Shown: positions 1 to 8,930 of the stretch, piece after piece
Position numbering within the stretch: position 1 is the stretch's first letter
How the letters are laid out: each line of letters begins with the position of its first letter
DNA from: Acidimicrobiales bacterium
GTDB taxonomy: Bacteria; Actinomycetota; Acidimicrobiia; Acidimicrobiales; Acidimicrobilacustridaceae
Direction of reading: 5' to 3'
DNA length: 64,000 bases
Assembly: GCA_025456085.1 (NCBI GenBank)
Contig: JALOLF010000012.1
Span: 1 to 64,000, forward strand
Notes under the pieces: model-generated
What the model was told of the DNA's origin: nothing
The model's database searches: none
Seen by the model: the letters and a program-made list of their open reading frames with translations, nothing else
Position numbers and translations under genes: made by a program

Positions 1-275
1 CCATGGACGCGCTGTCCATGCTCGAACAGGCCGGCGTGCTCGACCCACAGGACGCCTCGATCCTGGTCGAGTCCTACCGGTTCTGCGAACAGACCCGCAA
101 CCGCTGGTACCTGGTCAACTCCAAGCCCGGGAACTCGTTGCCCACCCAGCCCGAGCAGCTCCTGTGGCTGGCGCGCTCGCTGGGTATGCGGCCCGGCGAG
201 CTGCGCGAGCGGTACCGCAAGGTGACGCGTCGCGCCCGCCGCGTCGTCGAACGGGTCTTCTATGGCCAGGAGTGA
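1..275 (+). CDS. glnE: Glutamine synthetase adenylyltransferase GlnE, C-terminal fragment (5' end outside window)
   Basis: This is the last 91 or so codons of the bifunctional enzyme that adenylylates and deadenylylates glutamine synthetase in the cytoplasm in response to nitrogen status. The helical C-terminal end matches the family: a residue pattern of the type LVESYRF, then NSLPTQPEQL, and finally RVTRRARRVVERVFYG. The reading frame is open to the left edge, so the ATG at position 3 is internal, not the start. It overlaps the next gene by 14 bp. Its presence close to glnA and glnA2 mirrors the glnA-glnE-glnA2 neighbourhood known from mycobacteria. The target tyrosine is visible in the GlnA encoded at 5924-7348. 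Confidence 0.85.
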   Translation, partial: MDALSMLEQAGVLDPQDASILVESYRFCEQTRNRWYLVNSKPGNSLPTQPEQLLWLARSLGMRPGELRERYRKVTRRARRVVERVFYGQE

Positions 276-2997
276 GACGACCGAGACCGGTCACGGAACC
301 GTCACGGCCGAAGCCGCAGAGGCGACGACGACCGACACCGTCCACACCCTGCGGTTGGCCGCCATGGCCGCGGCGTTCGTCGATGCGGGACGGGTGGTCC
401 CGGGCCTCGGCGTCGGGGAGGACGGCCGCCCCCGGTCGTGGTGGTGGCCGCTGCCCACCGCCGCCGATCGTGGCGCGCTGCGTGGTCTGGTCCGCGACGC
501 CCCCGACCACGACGAGGCCGACGTCGCCGAGGCGCTCGCTCACCTCGTGGACGCGGAGGTGCGCGCCCGGCTGGGTGCGCAGGGCGTCCAGCTCACGCCG
601 CGACGACCCGGACGCCGATCTCTCCCCGAGGCCTGGGCCCTGTCGCTCACGGCGGCGGATCCCCGGCTGTCGGCATCGTTCGATCCCGACCAGGTCCGGG
701 CCCTCGAGCGGACCGTCGGGCAGTGGGTCGCGACCGGCCTACCCGCCGGCGGCCGCAGCCGACTGTGCCTGCGCGTCATCGAACCGCCGGAGGCGCCCGA
801 GCACCCCCACCGCGCCCGAGGCCGACGACACGAGCCCGAGCCGACCTGGCGCATCGAGCTGCTGGCACAGGACGTCGACGAGCCCACGCTGCTGGTACCT
901 GCGGGCGACGTGTGGTCGGGACGGGCGCCCCTCGGCGAGCACGCGGTCGAGGAGCTCCTCGCGGCGCTCGGCCACGCCGTGCGCCTCGCCCCCGAGCTCG
1001 CCGCCGTGCTCGACGAGCCCGAGCCGACACACCTCGTTCTCGACACCTCCATGGTCCTGACCATCGTGCAGGAGCGATCCCCGGCGCTGGTCGACGCCGG
1101 CATCGTGGTGCAGCTCCCGGCGTGGTGGGTGCAGCGTCGACGCGTCGCGCTGCGCGCCCGGGCGTCGAGCGCCGGCCGCGCCGCCACGGCCGGCACCGAG
1201 GCCGGCCTGGGCATGGAGACGATCGTCGCCTTCCGGTGGGAGGCGGCCCTCGGCGGTGAGCGGCTCACCAGGCGCGACCTCTCGCAACTCGCCCGCTCCG
1301 CCCGTGCCAAGCGCGACCTGGTGCGCTTCCGTGGCACCTGGGTGGAGGTCGACACGGACGAGGTGGCCACGGTGCTGGCCCAGCTGGGCACCCGGCACGA
1401 GGCAACCGTCGCCGAGGTGGTGCGGGCCGAGCTGGGCCTCGATCGCCTCGGTGCGCCCGAGGGTGTCGACCTGGCCGGCGTCACGGCGACCGGCTGGCTG
1501 GGACAGCTGCTCGACGATGCCCTGCACGCCACGGTCCGACCGATCGAGGCCCCTGCGGGCTTCGCCGGCGTGCTGCGTCCCTACCAGGCCCGCGGCGTGG
1601 GCTGGCTCGCCTTCCTGGGTCGCGTCGGGCTCGGCGCCTGCCTCGCCGACGACATGGGTCTGGGCAAGACGGCACAGACCATCGCCTCGTTGCTGGCCGA
1701 CCCCCAGGACGGCCCCACCCTGGTCGTGTGTCCGGTGTCGGTACTGGGCAACTGGCAGCGCGAGCTGCACCGGTTCGCGCCGGAGCTGGCGGTGCTCGTC
1801 CACCACGGCGCCGCACGCCACCACCACGACGAGCCCTTCGAGGAGCGGGCGGTCGCCCACGACGTGGTGCTCACCACCTACGCCCTGGTGGCCCGCGACG
1901 TCGATGCGCTGTCGGCCGTTCGCTGGGGGCGTCTCGTGCTCGACGAGGCCCAACAGGTGAAGAACCCCGGCGCCCGCCAGACCCGGGCGGTCGCGAGGCT
2001 GCGAGCGAGCCGCCGGGTGGCGCTCACCGGCACGCCCGTGGAGAACCGCCTCTCGGAGCTGTGGTCGATCATGCACCTGCTCAACCCGGGCCTGCTCGGC
2101 AGCGCGAAGAGCTTCCGCGACCGCTTCGCCGTCCCCATCGAGCGTGACCACGACCCCGAGGCGACCGAGACCCTGCGACGGATCACCGCCCCGTTCGTGC
2201 TGCGTCGCCTCAAGACCGATCGTTCGATCATCGAGGACCTGCCGGACAAGATCGAGCTGACCGACCACTGCCCGCTCACCAGGGAACAGGCGACGCTGTA
2301 TCAGGCGGTCGTCGACGAGTTGCTGGCCGACGCCGAACGCGAGGAGGGCATGCGGCGCCGCGGGCTCGTGCTGGCCGGGCTGCTGCGACTGAAGCAGGTG
2401 TGCAACCACCCTGCGCACTACCTGGGTGACGGATCGGCCCTGGCAGGACGGTCGGGCAAGCTGGCCCGCACCGAGGAGATCATCGAGGAGTTGCTGGAGG
2501 CGGGGGACAAGGCCCTGTGCTTCACGCAGTTCCGCGGCTGGGGCGACCGGCTCCGGCCCTACCTGGCCCGGCGCTTCGACTGCGAGGTGCTGTGGCTGCA
2601 CGGCGGTGTCACCCGACGACGGCGCGACGACCTGGTGCGGCGGTTCCAGGACGACGACGGGCCGCGTCTGCTGCTGGTGTCACTGAAAGCCGGCGGCACC
2701 GGTCTCAACCTCACCGCAGCGACGCACGTCATCCACCTCGACCGCTGGTGGAACCCGGCCGTCGAGGACCAGGCCACCGATCGGGCCTACCGCATCGGAC
2801 AACGCCACAGCGTGCTGGTCCACAAGCTCGTGACCACCGGCACGGTCGAAGAGCGCATCGACGAGCTCATCCGCGCCAAGCGGGAGCTGGCCGAGCGGGT
2901 GGTGGGCGCAGGCGAGGAGTGGATCAGCGAGTTGACGACCGACGAGCTGCGCGACGTTGTGGCGCTGCGCGACGCCGAGTTGGCGGAGGAGGACTGA
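262..2997 (+). CDS. SNF2-family DEAD/DEAH-box helicase (HepA-like)
   Basis: This is a 911-residue superfamily 2 ATPase of the Swi2/Snf2 type, expected to translocate on double-stranded DNA. The motif I P-loop DMGLGKT lies near residues 464-470, motif II DEAQ at about 561-564, and motif III LTGTPVENRLSELWS follows. The C-terminal helicase lobe contains SLKAGGTGLNL and the motif VI region DRAYRIGQ near 838-846. The N-terminal 430 residues form the family's variable accessory region. The start ATG overlaps the end of glnE by 14 bp and the stop overlaps the SWIM-protein start (TGATG), so the three are probably co-transcribed. SNF2-SWIM pairs are common in Actinobacteria; the target process is not known. 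Confidence 0.9.
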   Translation: MARSETTETGHGTVTAEAAEATTTDTVHTLRLAAMAAAFVDAGRVVPGLGVGEDGRPRSWWWPLPTAADRGALRGLVRDAPDHDEADVAEALAHLVDAEVRARLGAQGVQLTPRRPGRRSLPEAWALSLTAADPRLSASFDPDQVRALERTVGQWVATGLPAGGRSRLCLRVIEPPEAPEHPHRARGRRHEPEPTWRIELLAQDVDEPTLLVPAGDVWSGRAPLGEHAVEELLAALGHAVRLAPELAAVLDEPEPTHLVLDTSMVLTIVQERSPALVDAGIVVQLPAWWVQRRRVALRARASSAGRAATAGTEAGLGMETIVAFRWEAALGGERLTRRDLSQLARSARAKRDLVRFRGTWVEVDTDEVATVLAQLGTRHEATVAEVVRAELGLDRLGAPEGVDLAGVTATGWLGQLLDDALHATVRPIEAPAGFAGVLRPYQARGVGWLAFLGRVGLGACLADDMGLGKTAQTIASLLADPQDGPTLVVCPVSVLGNWQRELHRFAPELAVLVHHGAARHHHDEPFEERAVAHDVVLTTYALVARDVDALSAVRWGRLVLDEAQQVKNPGARQTRAVARLRASRRVALTGTPVENRLSELWSIMHLLNPGLLGSAKSFRDRFAVPIERDHDPEATETLRRITAPFVLRRLKTDRSIIEDLPDKIELTDHCPLTREQATLYQAVVDELLADAEREEGMRRRGLVLAGLLRLKQVCNHPAHYLGDGSALAGRSGKLARTEEIIEELLEAGDKALCFTQFRGWGDRLRPYLARRFDCEVLWLHGGVTRRRRDDLVRRFQDDDGPRLLLVSLKAGGTGLNLTAATHVIHLDRWWNPAVEDQATDRAYRIGQRHSVLVHKLVTTGTVEERIDELIRAKRELAERVVGAGEEWISELTTDELRDVVALRDAELAEED

Positions 2998-3905
2998 TGC
3001 CCGGCAGCGACCGGTACGGGTCTTCCTGGCAGCGCTTCCCCGCCTCCAAGCCCATCCCGGTGGCCGACGGGATCGCCACCTCGAAGCGGCGTGGTGCGAT
3101 GGCCGCGACCTGGTGGTCGGCCCGATTCGTCGACGTCCTCGAGTCCTACGGCCTGGGTGCCCGCATGCAGCGGGGTCGCCGCTACGCCCGGCAGGGTCAG
3201 GTGCTGAGCTTCGAGGTCAGGCCCGGTCAGCTCCTGGCCCAGGTGCAGGGCTCGCGGCGCACGCCGTACCTGGTCACCGTGGATGCTGCCCGTCCGACGA
3301 CCGGGCAGTGGGAGGCCGTCGACGCGGCCATGGGCGCCCGGGTCGGCTTCGTGGCCCGCCTGCTGACGGGCGAGGTCCCGCCGGACCTCGAGGACGTGTT
3401 CGTCGCTGCGTCGGTGCGGCTCTTCCCCGACCGCTGGAGCGATCTGCACGCCACGTGCTCGTGCCCCGACCCGGAGAACCCGTGCAAGCACATCGCCGCC
3501 GTGCTCTACGTGTTCGCCGACCGGCTCGACGAGGACCCCTGGCTCCTGCTGCTGTGGCGGGGCCGCACCCGCGACCAGGTGCTCGAACCGCTGCGCGGAC
3601 GGGCCCGGCGGGCGTCACGTGAGCCGTCGCCGGCCAGCACCACGGACGCCGACCAGCTCCCGCCGTGGTGGCCGCCGATGACGGGCCGGGCCGGTGGGCA
3701 GCTCGACGCGAGCGGCGACACACCCGACCTGGCGGAGCTCCTCCGGGCCGAGCCGCCCGACACGCCCCACGCGGTGCTGCAACGGCTCGAGCCGCTGGCC
3801 GTGGAGGTCCGGGGCGCGCCGTTCACCGACCTGCTCGCTCCCGCCTACGAGGCACTGGTGTGGCACGACAGCCCCGGTGAGGTCGCTCGTCGGACACATC
3901 CCTGA
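2997..3905 (+). CDS. SWIM zinc-finger protein
   Basis: This 302-residue protein carries a SWIM zinc finger with the pattern C-x-C-x6-C-x-H (Cys154, Cys156, Cys163, His165). SWIM domains bind zinc and are thought to mediate DNA or protein contacts. The start ATG overlaps the stop of the SNF2 helicase, which indicates translational coupling and a shared function, probably as an accessory subunit of the helicase. The C-terminal 130 residues are Pro/Ala/Arg-rich and have no motif I recognise. SNF2-SWIM pairing is established in Actinobacteria; the biochemical role is inference. Confidence 0.85.
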   Translation: MPGSDRYGSSWQRFPASKPIPVADGIATSKRRGAMAATWWSARFVDVLESYGLGARMQRGRRYARQGQVLSFEVRPGQLLAQVQGSRRTPYLVTVDAARPTTGQWEAVDAAMGARVGFVARLLTGEVPPDLEDVFVAASVRLFPDRWSDLHATCSCPDPENPCKHIAAVLYVFADRLDEDPWLLLLWRGRTRDQVLEPLRGRARRASREPSPASTTDADQLPPWWPPMTGRAGGQLDASGDTPDLAELLRAEPPDTPHAVLQRLEPLAVEVRGAPFTDLLAPAYEALVWHDSPGEVARRTHP

Positions 3906-3967
3906 CGGTCGGACGGCACACGGTCGTCCTGGCCGAGCCATGTCAGCGGCCCGGCGGCGCAGGCTCG

Positions 3968-4210
3968 TCAGCTGGGGTCGAGCTCGATCGAGCTGTCGGC
4001 GGGGATGCCGCGTCGGATCCCGTCGAGCGCCGCAGCGACGGACTCGCTGGACCCTCTGACCTCGAGATCGAGCCGCACCCTCCCGTCGGCGAGGGCGGTC
4101 GGCGGTTCCGAGGACGTCAGGTCGACGCCGTCGGCGTCGGCGACCGCCGTGGCGACGGTGAGAGCGTCGGCCGAGGCGCCTTCGAACCGGATGCGATGCT
4201 CCTTCACCAC
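3968..4210 (-). CDS. Small hypothetical protein, 80 aa
   Basis: No family is recognised with certainty. The protein is acidic, with an alternating pattern of beta-strand-like segments (HRIRFEG, GRVRLDLEV) and alanine-rich helices, suggesting a small two-layer alpha/beta fold of ferredoxin-like type. The start is GTG at 4210; a second GTG follows immediately at 4207, and neither has a strong ribosome site. It is convergent with the SWIM gene, 62 bp away. Its amino-acid composition is protein-like, not the Arg/Pro/Ala mixture of antisense frames here, which is the main reason for calling it real. Confidence 0.55.
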   Translation of the reverse strand: MVKEHRIRFEGASADALTVATAVADADGVDLTSSEPPTALADGRVRLDLEVRGSSESVAAALDGIRRGIPADSSIELDPS

Positions 4211-4394
4211 CTCAGCGTGTCACACGTCGGATCCCGAAGTGGCACCGGAGGGCTCCAGCGCCACGCCCGACACGGCGAAGCCCTGGTCACAGCGGCCGTG
4301 TCGGTGCCGACCTGCTTGACTGGTCGGGGGTGTCCGCCGGGCTGACGGCCCGCACGGCCGGGCCGGCAGCGGATCCGACGAAGGGACGGCAGCA

Positions 4395-4756
4395 ATGGTG
4401 TACGAGTTCACGGACGGCGAGCCCATCACCGAGGGCGAGGCCCTCGAGCAGGTCGCAGCCATGGGGATGCACGGGTTGGCGTTCGATGACGTCCACGAGG
4501 AGGACGAGGCCCTGCACTGGCACGAGTTCGAGGCGGTCACCTGGGTGATCTCCGGCACGGGATCGTTTGCCGACGAACACGCAACGTGACCCAGGTGGGG
4601 CCGGGATGTCGGCTCCAGGCACCGCCAGGATGGCTCCATCGCACCCTCGCCGGCACCCGGACCCGGTTGGTCATCGGCACGAACCTGCCTGGTGAGGCCT
4701 GGACCAGCCCGATCAACAAGGACCCGGCCGATCGCCCTCCCGCGCTCGCGACCTGA
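4395..4756 (+). pseudogene. Cupin-like protein, broken by a single-base frameshift
   Basis: The first frame (4395-4589) reads as the N-terminal half of a small cupin, including LHWHEFEAVTWVISG, which supplies typical metal-ligand histidines, and then stops after ADEHAT. Reading from 4583 one frame over continues seamlessly as NVTQVGPGCRLQAPPGWLHR, with the expected later cupin histidine, and runs to a TGA at 4754-4756. Restoring one base near 4580 (CAC-GGC-AAC instead of CAC-GCA-ACG) would give one protein of about 120 residues. A ribosome site GAAGGGACGG precedes the ATG. Either a recent inactivation or a sequencing/assembly error explains it. The last 44 bp overlap the convergent acetyltransferase gene. 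Confidence 0.75.
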
Positions 4757-5183
4757 GCGAGTCGGGGATCGACGGCTGGAGCCAACGCCCCAGGACGGTG
4801 ACCTTCGCATCCTCGTAGCCCAGCCGCTCGTAGAACTCCAGTGCGGCGGGGTTGGCGTGTCGGACCATCAGGTTGAGCTTCCGGACACCCCGCTCGCGCA
4901 GCCATGTCTCCGCCTCGCGCAGCATCCGGGTCCCGAGTCCTCGCCGCTGGACGGCCGGGTGTACCGCCAGGTGGTAGACCCACCCGCGGTGCCCGTCGTG
5001 ACCGACCATGACCGTGGCCACCAGTCGCCCTGCGTCGAAGCCACCCAGCACGGTGGACGCCGGGCCGGCGAGCGCGCGGTCGAAGTCGTCGGACGGTTCG
5101 TTCCAGGGCCGGGTGAGCCCGGTCGACCGCCACAGGGCGACGGCTTCGTCCCGGTGAGCGGCGCTGAGCTGACGGGTCTCCAT
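4713..5183 (-). CDS. GNAT-family N-acetyltransferase
   Basis: This 156-residue protein is a Gcn5-related acetyltransferase that would transfer acetyl from acetyl-CoA to an unknown amine. The acetyl-CoA pyrophosphate-binding motif A is VHPAVQRRGLGTRML (Q/R-x-x-G-x-G/A type), preceded by the strand VYHLAV and followed by HANPAALEFYERLGY, the motif B region. The layout resembles the YpeA/RimI-like branch. ATG at 5183 was chosen over upstream in-frame codons because homology begins at METRQLS and the upstream translation is Arg/Pro-rich. The 3' end overlaps the broken cupin gene on the other strand. Confidence 0.85.
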   Translation of the reverse strand: METRQLSAAHRDEAVALWRSTGLTRPWNEPSDDFDRALAGPASTVLGGFDAGRLVATVMVGHDGHRGWVYHLAVHPAVQRRGLGTRMLREAETWLRERGVRKLNLMVRHANPAALEFYERLGYEDAKVTVLGRWLQPSIPDSLRSRAREGDRPGPC

Positions 5184-5467
5184 CGGGGTCAGTCTGTTCG
5201 ACGGACGGTCGCGGGGACACCCGGTTCGATCCCGTCTCCCGAGAGGAACGAGCCGTGACGGCACCTCACCCCTCGGGCGAGCCACCCGATCCGCCCCACG
5301 ACGTCCCCTCTCGGAGCCGGGATCCAGGGCGCGCAGCACTCCAGGTCGCCTCCGGGGAGACATCCGGAACCGTCCCGGCTCCCACGGCACGCCAGTCACC
5401 GGGCACGAGAGATCTCGCCGACCGTGCCCGGATCACCGGCTGTCGCCGAGCGGCTCGGCGTGAACGG

Positions 5468-5752
5468 CTACCGGTCGCGGATGACGACGTCGGGGTGGCC
5501 GCTGGCGAGCGGCTCCAGGTCGTCGGGATCACCGGTGAGCACCCCGCCGCCGCGCTCGTCGGCGGAGGTCACCTCACCCACCGGCTTGACCACCCGGTTG
5601 ACCGACACGTCCTTGGCCGATCCACGCACGGTCTCGGCGATCACGACTGACGAGATGGACACCTCGACGCCGGCCTCCCTCGTGGCGGCCAACGGGGCCG
5701 CGGCCCGGAGGTCGTGGCGGGTCGGCGCGACGACCGCCCCGCTGTCCAGCAT
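5468..5752 (-). pseudogene. PIN-domain (VapC-type) toxin relic with internal deletion
   Basis: The N-terminal part (LDSGAVVA with the first catalytic Asp, then GVEVSISSVVIAETVRG with the conserved Glu) and the C-terminal part (VLTGDPDDLEPLA with the terminal acidic pair) are both clearly PIN-domain sequences. The stretch that should lie between them, normally about 30 residues including the central Asp of a VDAIVVAEA-like segment, is absent: the text jumps from VGEVTSADE to RGGGVLTGDPDD. At 94 residues it is short for a family usually 125-140 long. Loss of a catalytic acidic residue should abolish RNase activity. It follows the antitoxin remnant at 5775-5879, so this is a decayed toxin-antitoxin pair. 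Confidence 0.7.
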
Positions 5753-5774
5753 CAGGCGCTGCGGCGGCGGGACC

Positions 5775-5879
5775 TCACCAGAGCTGTCGGGCCTCCCCCA
5801 TCAGGTCTTCGGGGATCGGGCCGGACTCGGCTTCGATATCGGCCAACAGCTCACCGGACGGCCGTTTCCGCAGGTCAGA
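5775..5879 (-). pseudogene. Antitoxin C-terminal remnant upstream of PIN toxin relic
   Basis: About 34 codons ending in a stop at 5775 read as the tail of a small antitoxin (SGELLADIEAESGPIPEDL, then MGEARQLW), a sequence type that typically ends just before a PIN toxin in the same orientation. No start codon or DNA-binding domain lies upstream; the frame runs into the glnA 3' flank without homology. It is therefore truncated at its 5' end. An inverted repeat (GTTTCCG at 5864-5870 and CGGAAAC at 5883-5889) spans its 5' boundary and could form a hairpin downstream of glnA, but it has no T-tract. Confidence 0.55.
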
Positions 5880-5923
5880 GGCCGGAAACGACCCCTGACC
5901 CGCGGACCGGCCAGACCCGTGGT

Positions 5924-7348
5924 CTAGATGTCGTAGTACATGGCGAACTCGTACGGGTGGGGCCGCAGGCGCAGCGCGTCCACCTCGTTCTTGCGCTTGT
6001 ACTCGACCCAGGTCTCGATGAGGTCGTCGGTGAACACGCCACCGGCCTTCAGGAAGTCCTGGTCGGCCTCCAACGCGTCGAGGGCGTCCTCCAGCGAGGC
6101 CGGGACCTGCGGGACCTTCGCCAGCTCCTCCGGTGGCAGGTCGTAGAGGTCCTTGTCGACCGGCGCCGGCGGCTCGATGCGGTTCTGGATGCCGTCGAGG
6201 CCGGCCAGCATCATGGCCGAGAAGGCCAGGTACGGGTTCGAGGTGCTGTCGGGGCAGCGGAACTCGACCCGCTTGGCCTTCGGGCTCTGCGACGCGAGCG
6301 GGATGCGGCACGAGGCCGAGCGGTTCCGCTGCGAGTACACGAGGTTCACCGGCGCCTCGTACCCCGGCACCAGGCGCTTGTAGCTGTTGGTGGTCGGGTT
6401 GGTGAACGCGATCACGGCGTGTGCGTGGTGCAGCAGACCGCCGATGTACCAACGGGCCAGATCGCTCAGGCCCGCATAGCCCGTCTCGTCGTAGAACAGC
6501 GGGTCGCCGCCCCTCCACAGGGACTGGTGGGTGTGCATGCCCGAGCCGTTGTCCTCGAAGATGGGCTTGGGCATGAAGGTCAGCGACTTGCCGTGGCTCC
6601 AGGCGACGCCCTTGAGGATGTACTTGAACGTCATGAGGTTGTCGGCGCAGTCGAGCAGCGTCGAGAACTTCATGCCGATCTCACCCTGGCCGCCGGAGGC
6701 CACCTCGTGGTGGTGCAGCTCGGTCTCGATGCCCACGTCGTGCAGTACGAGGGACATCTCGGATCGCATGTCCTGGAAGTGGTCCATGGGCGGCACCGGG
6801 AAGTAACCCTGCTTGGTGCGAGGCTTGTAGGAGAGGTTCGGCCCCTCCTCCTTGCCGGTGTTCCAGATGCCCTCCACCGAGTCGACGTGGTAGTAGGACG
6901 AGTTGCCGGTGGTGTCGAAGCGCACGTCGTCGAAGATGAAGAACTCGGACTCGGGACCGAAGTAGGCGGTGTCGGCGATGCCGGTGGACTTCAGGTACGC
7001 CTCGGCCTTCTTGGCCACGTAGCGCGGGTCGCGCGTGTAGCTCTCACCGGTCACCGGATCGGCCACGAAGCAGTGGATGACCGCGGTCTTGTACTTCATG
7101 AACGGGTCGATGTAGACGGTGTCGGGATCGGTGATCAGGACCATGTCCGACTCCTGGATCTCCTGGAAGCCCCGCACCGACGAGCCGTCGAAGCCGTGGC
7201 CCTCGGTGAAGTGCCCCTCGCCCAGGACCGAAGCCGGGATCGTGACGTGCTGCATGATGCCGGGGAGGTCCGAGAAGCGCAGGTCGACGAAGTCGCAGCC
7301 CTCGTCCTTCACCATCTTCAGCACTTCGTCGGGGGTGCGTTCGATCAC
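5924..7348 (-). CDS. glnA: Glutamine synthetase type I-beta
   Basis: This 474-residue protein is the main ammonia-assimilating glutamine synthetase (glutamate + NH3 + ATP to glutamine), a cytoplasmic dodecamer. It has the N-terminal beta-grasp domain with [12 protein letters not shown] and the catalytic domain motifs [19 protein letters not shown] and [10 protein letters not shown]. The adenylylation loop DLYDLPPEE places the target tyrosine near residue 402, consistent with the linked glnE. GTG at 7348 is the start: it has a ribosome site AGGAGA seven bases upstream, and the resulting length matches the 470-478-residue GSI-beta family. It is divergent from glnA2 across a 240-bp regulatory region. 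Confidence 0.97.
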   Translation of the reverse strand: MIERTPDEVLKMVKDEGCDFVDLRFSDLPGIMQHVTIPASVLGEGHFTEGHGFDGSSVRGFQEIQESDMVLITDPDTVYIDPFMKYKTAVIHCFVADPVTGESYTRDPRYVAKKAEAYLKSTGIADTAYFGPESEFFIFDDVRFDTTGNSSYYHVDSVEGIWNTGKEEGPNLSYKPRTKQGYFPVPPMDHFQDMRSEMSLVLHDVGIETELHHHEVASGGQGEIGMKFSTLLDCADNLMTFKYILKGVAWSHGKSLTFMPKPIFEDNGSGMHTHQSLWRGGDPLFYDETGYAGLSDLARWYIGGLLHHAHAVIAFTNPTTNSYKRLVPGYEAPVNLVYSQRNRSASCRIPLASQSPKAKRVEFRCPDSTSNPYLAFSAMMLAGLDGIQNRIEPPAPVDKDLYDLPPEELAKVPQVPASLEDALDALEADQDFLKAGGVFTDDLIETWVEYKRKNEVDALRLRPHPYEFAMYYDI

Positions 7349-7588
7349 GGTTGTCTCCTGGGAGTGGTTCGGTGCCCCGCCAAGGGGGTCGTCTGGATCG
7401 TGCTCGCCGGTGCGACGACACCTCGCGGTGCCACCTGTGCCGGGCGCGGCGCCGGAGCCTTGCGGGCCCCGTTGCCGGAGACAGGCTTCCAGGAGGCGGT
7501 TTCCCTCCTGTTGCCCGATTGTGAACGCTATGTGAACTGGGGCTGCGGTTCGAAACGGCCGGCCGGGATCGGGTGCCAAGATGGGCCC
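7349..7588. promoter_or_regulatory. glnA/glnA2 divergent regulatory region with candidate GlnR-like repeats
   Basis: This 240-bp spacer must hold the promoters of both glutamine synthetase genes. It contains GTGAAC twice, 11 bp apart (7521-7526 and 7532-7537), and GAAAC at 7552-7556. GlnR-type regulators of Actinobacteria recognise GTNAC and GAAAC half-sites spaced by one helical turn, so this is a plausible operator for the GlnR-like protein encoded at 8931-9611. The third element is about 2 bp off a perfect 11-bp phase. A weak -10-like CAAGAT (7577-7582) stands 6 nt before the glnA2 ATG, suggesting a leaderless glnA2 transcript. Confidence 0.4.
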
Positions 7589-8923
7589 ATGGAACGCCAG
7601 CAGGACTACGTGCTGCGCACGGTCGAGGAGCGCGGGGTCCGCCTGATCCGCCTCTGGTTCACCGATGTGCTGGGCCAGCTCAAGTCGGTGGCGATCTCGC
7701 CGGCCGAGCTCGAGAACGCCTTCGAGGAGGGCATGCACTTCGACGGCTCGGCCATCGACGGCTTCAGCCGGGTGCAGGAGAGCGACGTGCTGGCCCGACC
7801 GGACCCGACCACCTTCGAGCTCATGCCGTGGGGCAAGGGCGAGGACGTGTCGGCCCGCATGTTCTGCGACATCCTCGACCACGACGGTGCCGCCTTCGAG
7901 GGCGATCCCCGCCAGGTGCTGAAGCGGAACCTGGACCGCGCCCGTGAGCGGGGCTTCCAGTTCATGGTCGCCCCGGAGATGGAGTTCTTCTACTTCGCCA
8001 GCGGCGAGCCCACCCACCCGCTCACACCGCTCGACCTGGGGTCCTACTTCGACCTGACCACGGCCGACGCCTCGAGCGACCTGCGTCGTCGCACCATCCA
8101 GGTGCTCGAAGCCATGGGCATTCCGGTGGAGTACTCCTTCCACGAGGACGCCCCCAGCCAGCACGAGATCGATCTGCGCTACACCGACGCCCTCACCATG
8201 GCCGACAACGTCATGACCTTCCGCCTGGTGGTGCGCGAGATCGCGCTCGAGCAGGGCGCCTACGCCACGTTCATGCCCAAGCCGCTGCAGGGCGTGCAGG
8301 GCTCGGGCATGCACACCCACATGTCCCTGTTCGAGGGTGACGCCAACGCCTTCCACGAGGCCGGCGACCCCTACGGCCTGTCCAAGGTCGCCCGGGGCTT
8401 CATCGCCGGTCTGCTGCACCACGCACGGGAGATCACCGCCGTCACCAACCAGTTGGTGAACTCCTACAAGCGCCTCATCACCGGCTACGAGGCCCCCACG
8501 TACATCACGTGGGCGCGCAACAACCGCTCGGCCCTGGTGCGGGTGCCCGTGACCAAGCCCGGCAAGCAGTCCTCCAAGCGTGTGGAGTACCGGGCACCCG
8601 ACCCGGCGTGCAACCCCTACCTGGCCTACTCGGTCATCCTGGCGGCCGGCCTCAAGGGCATCGAGGAGAGCTACGAGCTACCACCGGAAGCCGACGCCAA
8701 CGTCTTCGAGTTGACCGACGAGGAGCGACTCGCCGAGGGCATCGGCGTGCTGCCGCAGTCCCTGGCCGAGGCCATCGACGCCATGGAGCGGTCCGAGCTC
8801 GTCGCGGAGGCCCTGGGCGAGCACATCTTCGAGTGGTTCCTGCGCAACAAGCGCTCCGAGTGGCACGACTACAAGACCCAGGTCACCCCCTTCGAGCTCG
8901 AGCGCTACCTGCCCAGCATCTGA
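7589..8923 (+). CDS. glnA2: Glutamine synthetase, GlnA2-type (GSI-alpha-like length)
   Basis: This 444-residue second glutamine synthetase matches the mycobacterial GlnA2 type from its first residues ([16 protein letters not shown]) through [31 protein letters not shown] and [14 protein letters not shown]. It lacks the adenylylation-loop tyrosine motif of the beta form; the equivalent region reads [14 protein letters not shown]. It is therefore probably not controlled by GlnE. Whether it makes free glutamine or gamma-glutamyl amides cannot be told from sequence. ATG at 7589 gives a family-length product. The GlnR-like gene starts 7 bp after its stop, so the two are likely co-transcribed. Confidence 0.93.
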   Translation: MERQQDYVLRTVEERGVRLIRLWFTDVLGQLKSVAISPAELENAFEEGMHFDGSAIDGFSRVQESDVLARPDPTTFELMPWGKGEDVSARMFCDILDHDGAAFEGDPRQVLKRNLDRARERGFQFMVAPEMEFFYFASGEPTHPLTPLDLGSYFDLTTADASSDLRRRTIQVLEAMGIPVEYSFHEDAPSQHEIDLRYTDALTMADNVMTFRLVVREIALEQGAYATFMPKPLQGVQGSGMHTHMSLFEGDANAFHEAGDPYGLSKVARGFIAGLLHHAREITAVTNQLVNSYKRLITGYEAPTYITWARNNRSALVRVPVTKPGKQSSKRVEYRAPDPACNPYLAYSVILAAGLKGIEESYELPPEADANVFELTDEERLAEGIGVLPQSLAEAIDAMERSELVAEALGEHIFEWFLRNKRSEWHDYKTQVTPFELERYLPSI

Positions 8924-8930
8924 CGCGCCT

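Noticed and set aside
5255-5650. Plus-strand frame of 131 codons with a GAGAGGAA ribosome-site-like sequence
   Set aside because: Only the first part is free of the toxin relic, and the translated text is Pro/Arg/His-rich without homology. It may be a remnant, but I cannot support it.
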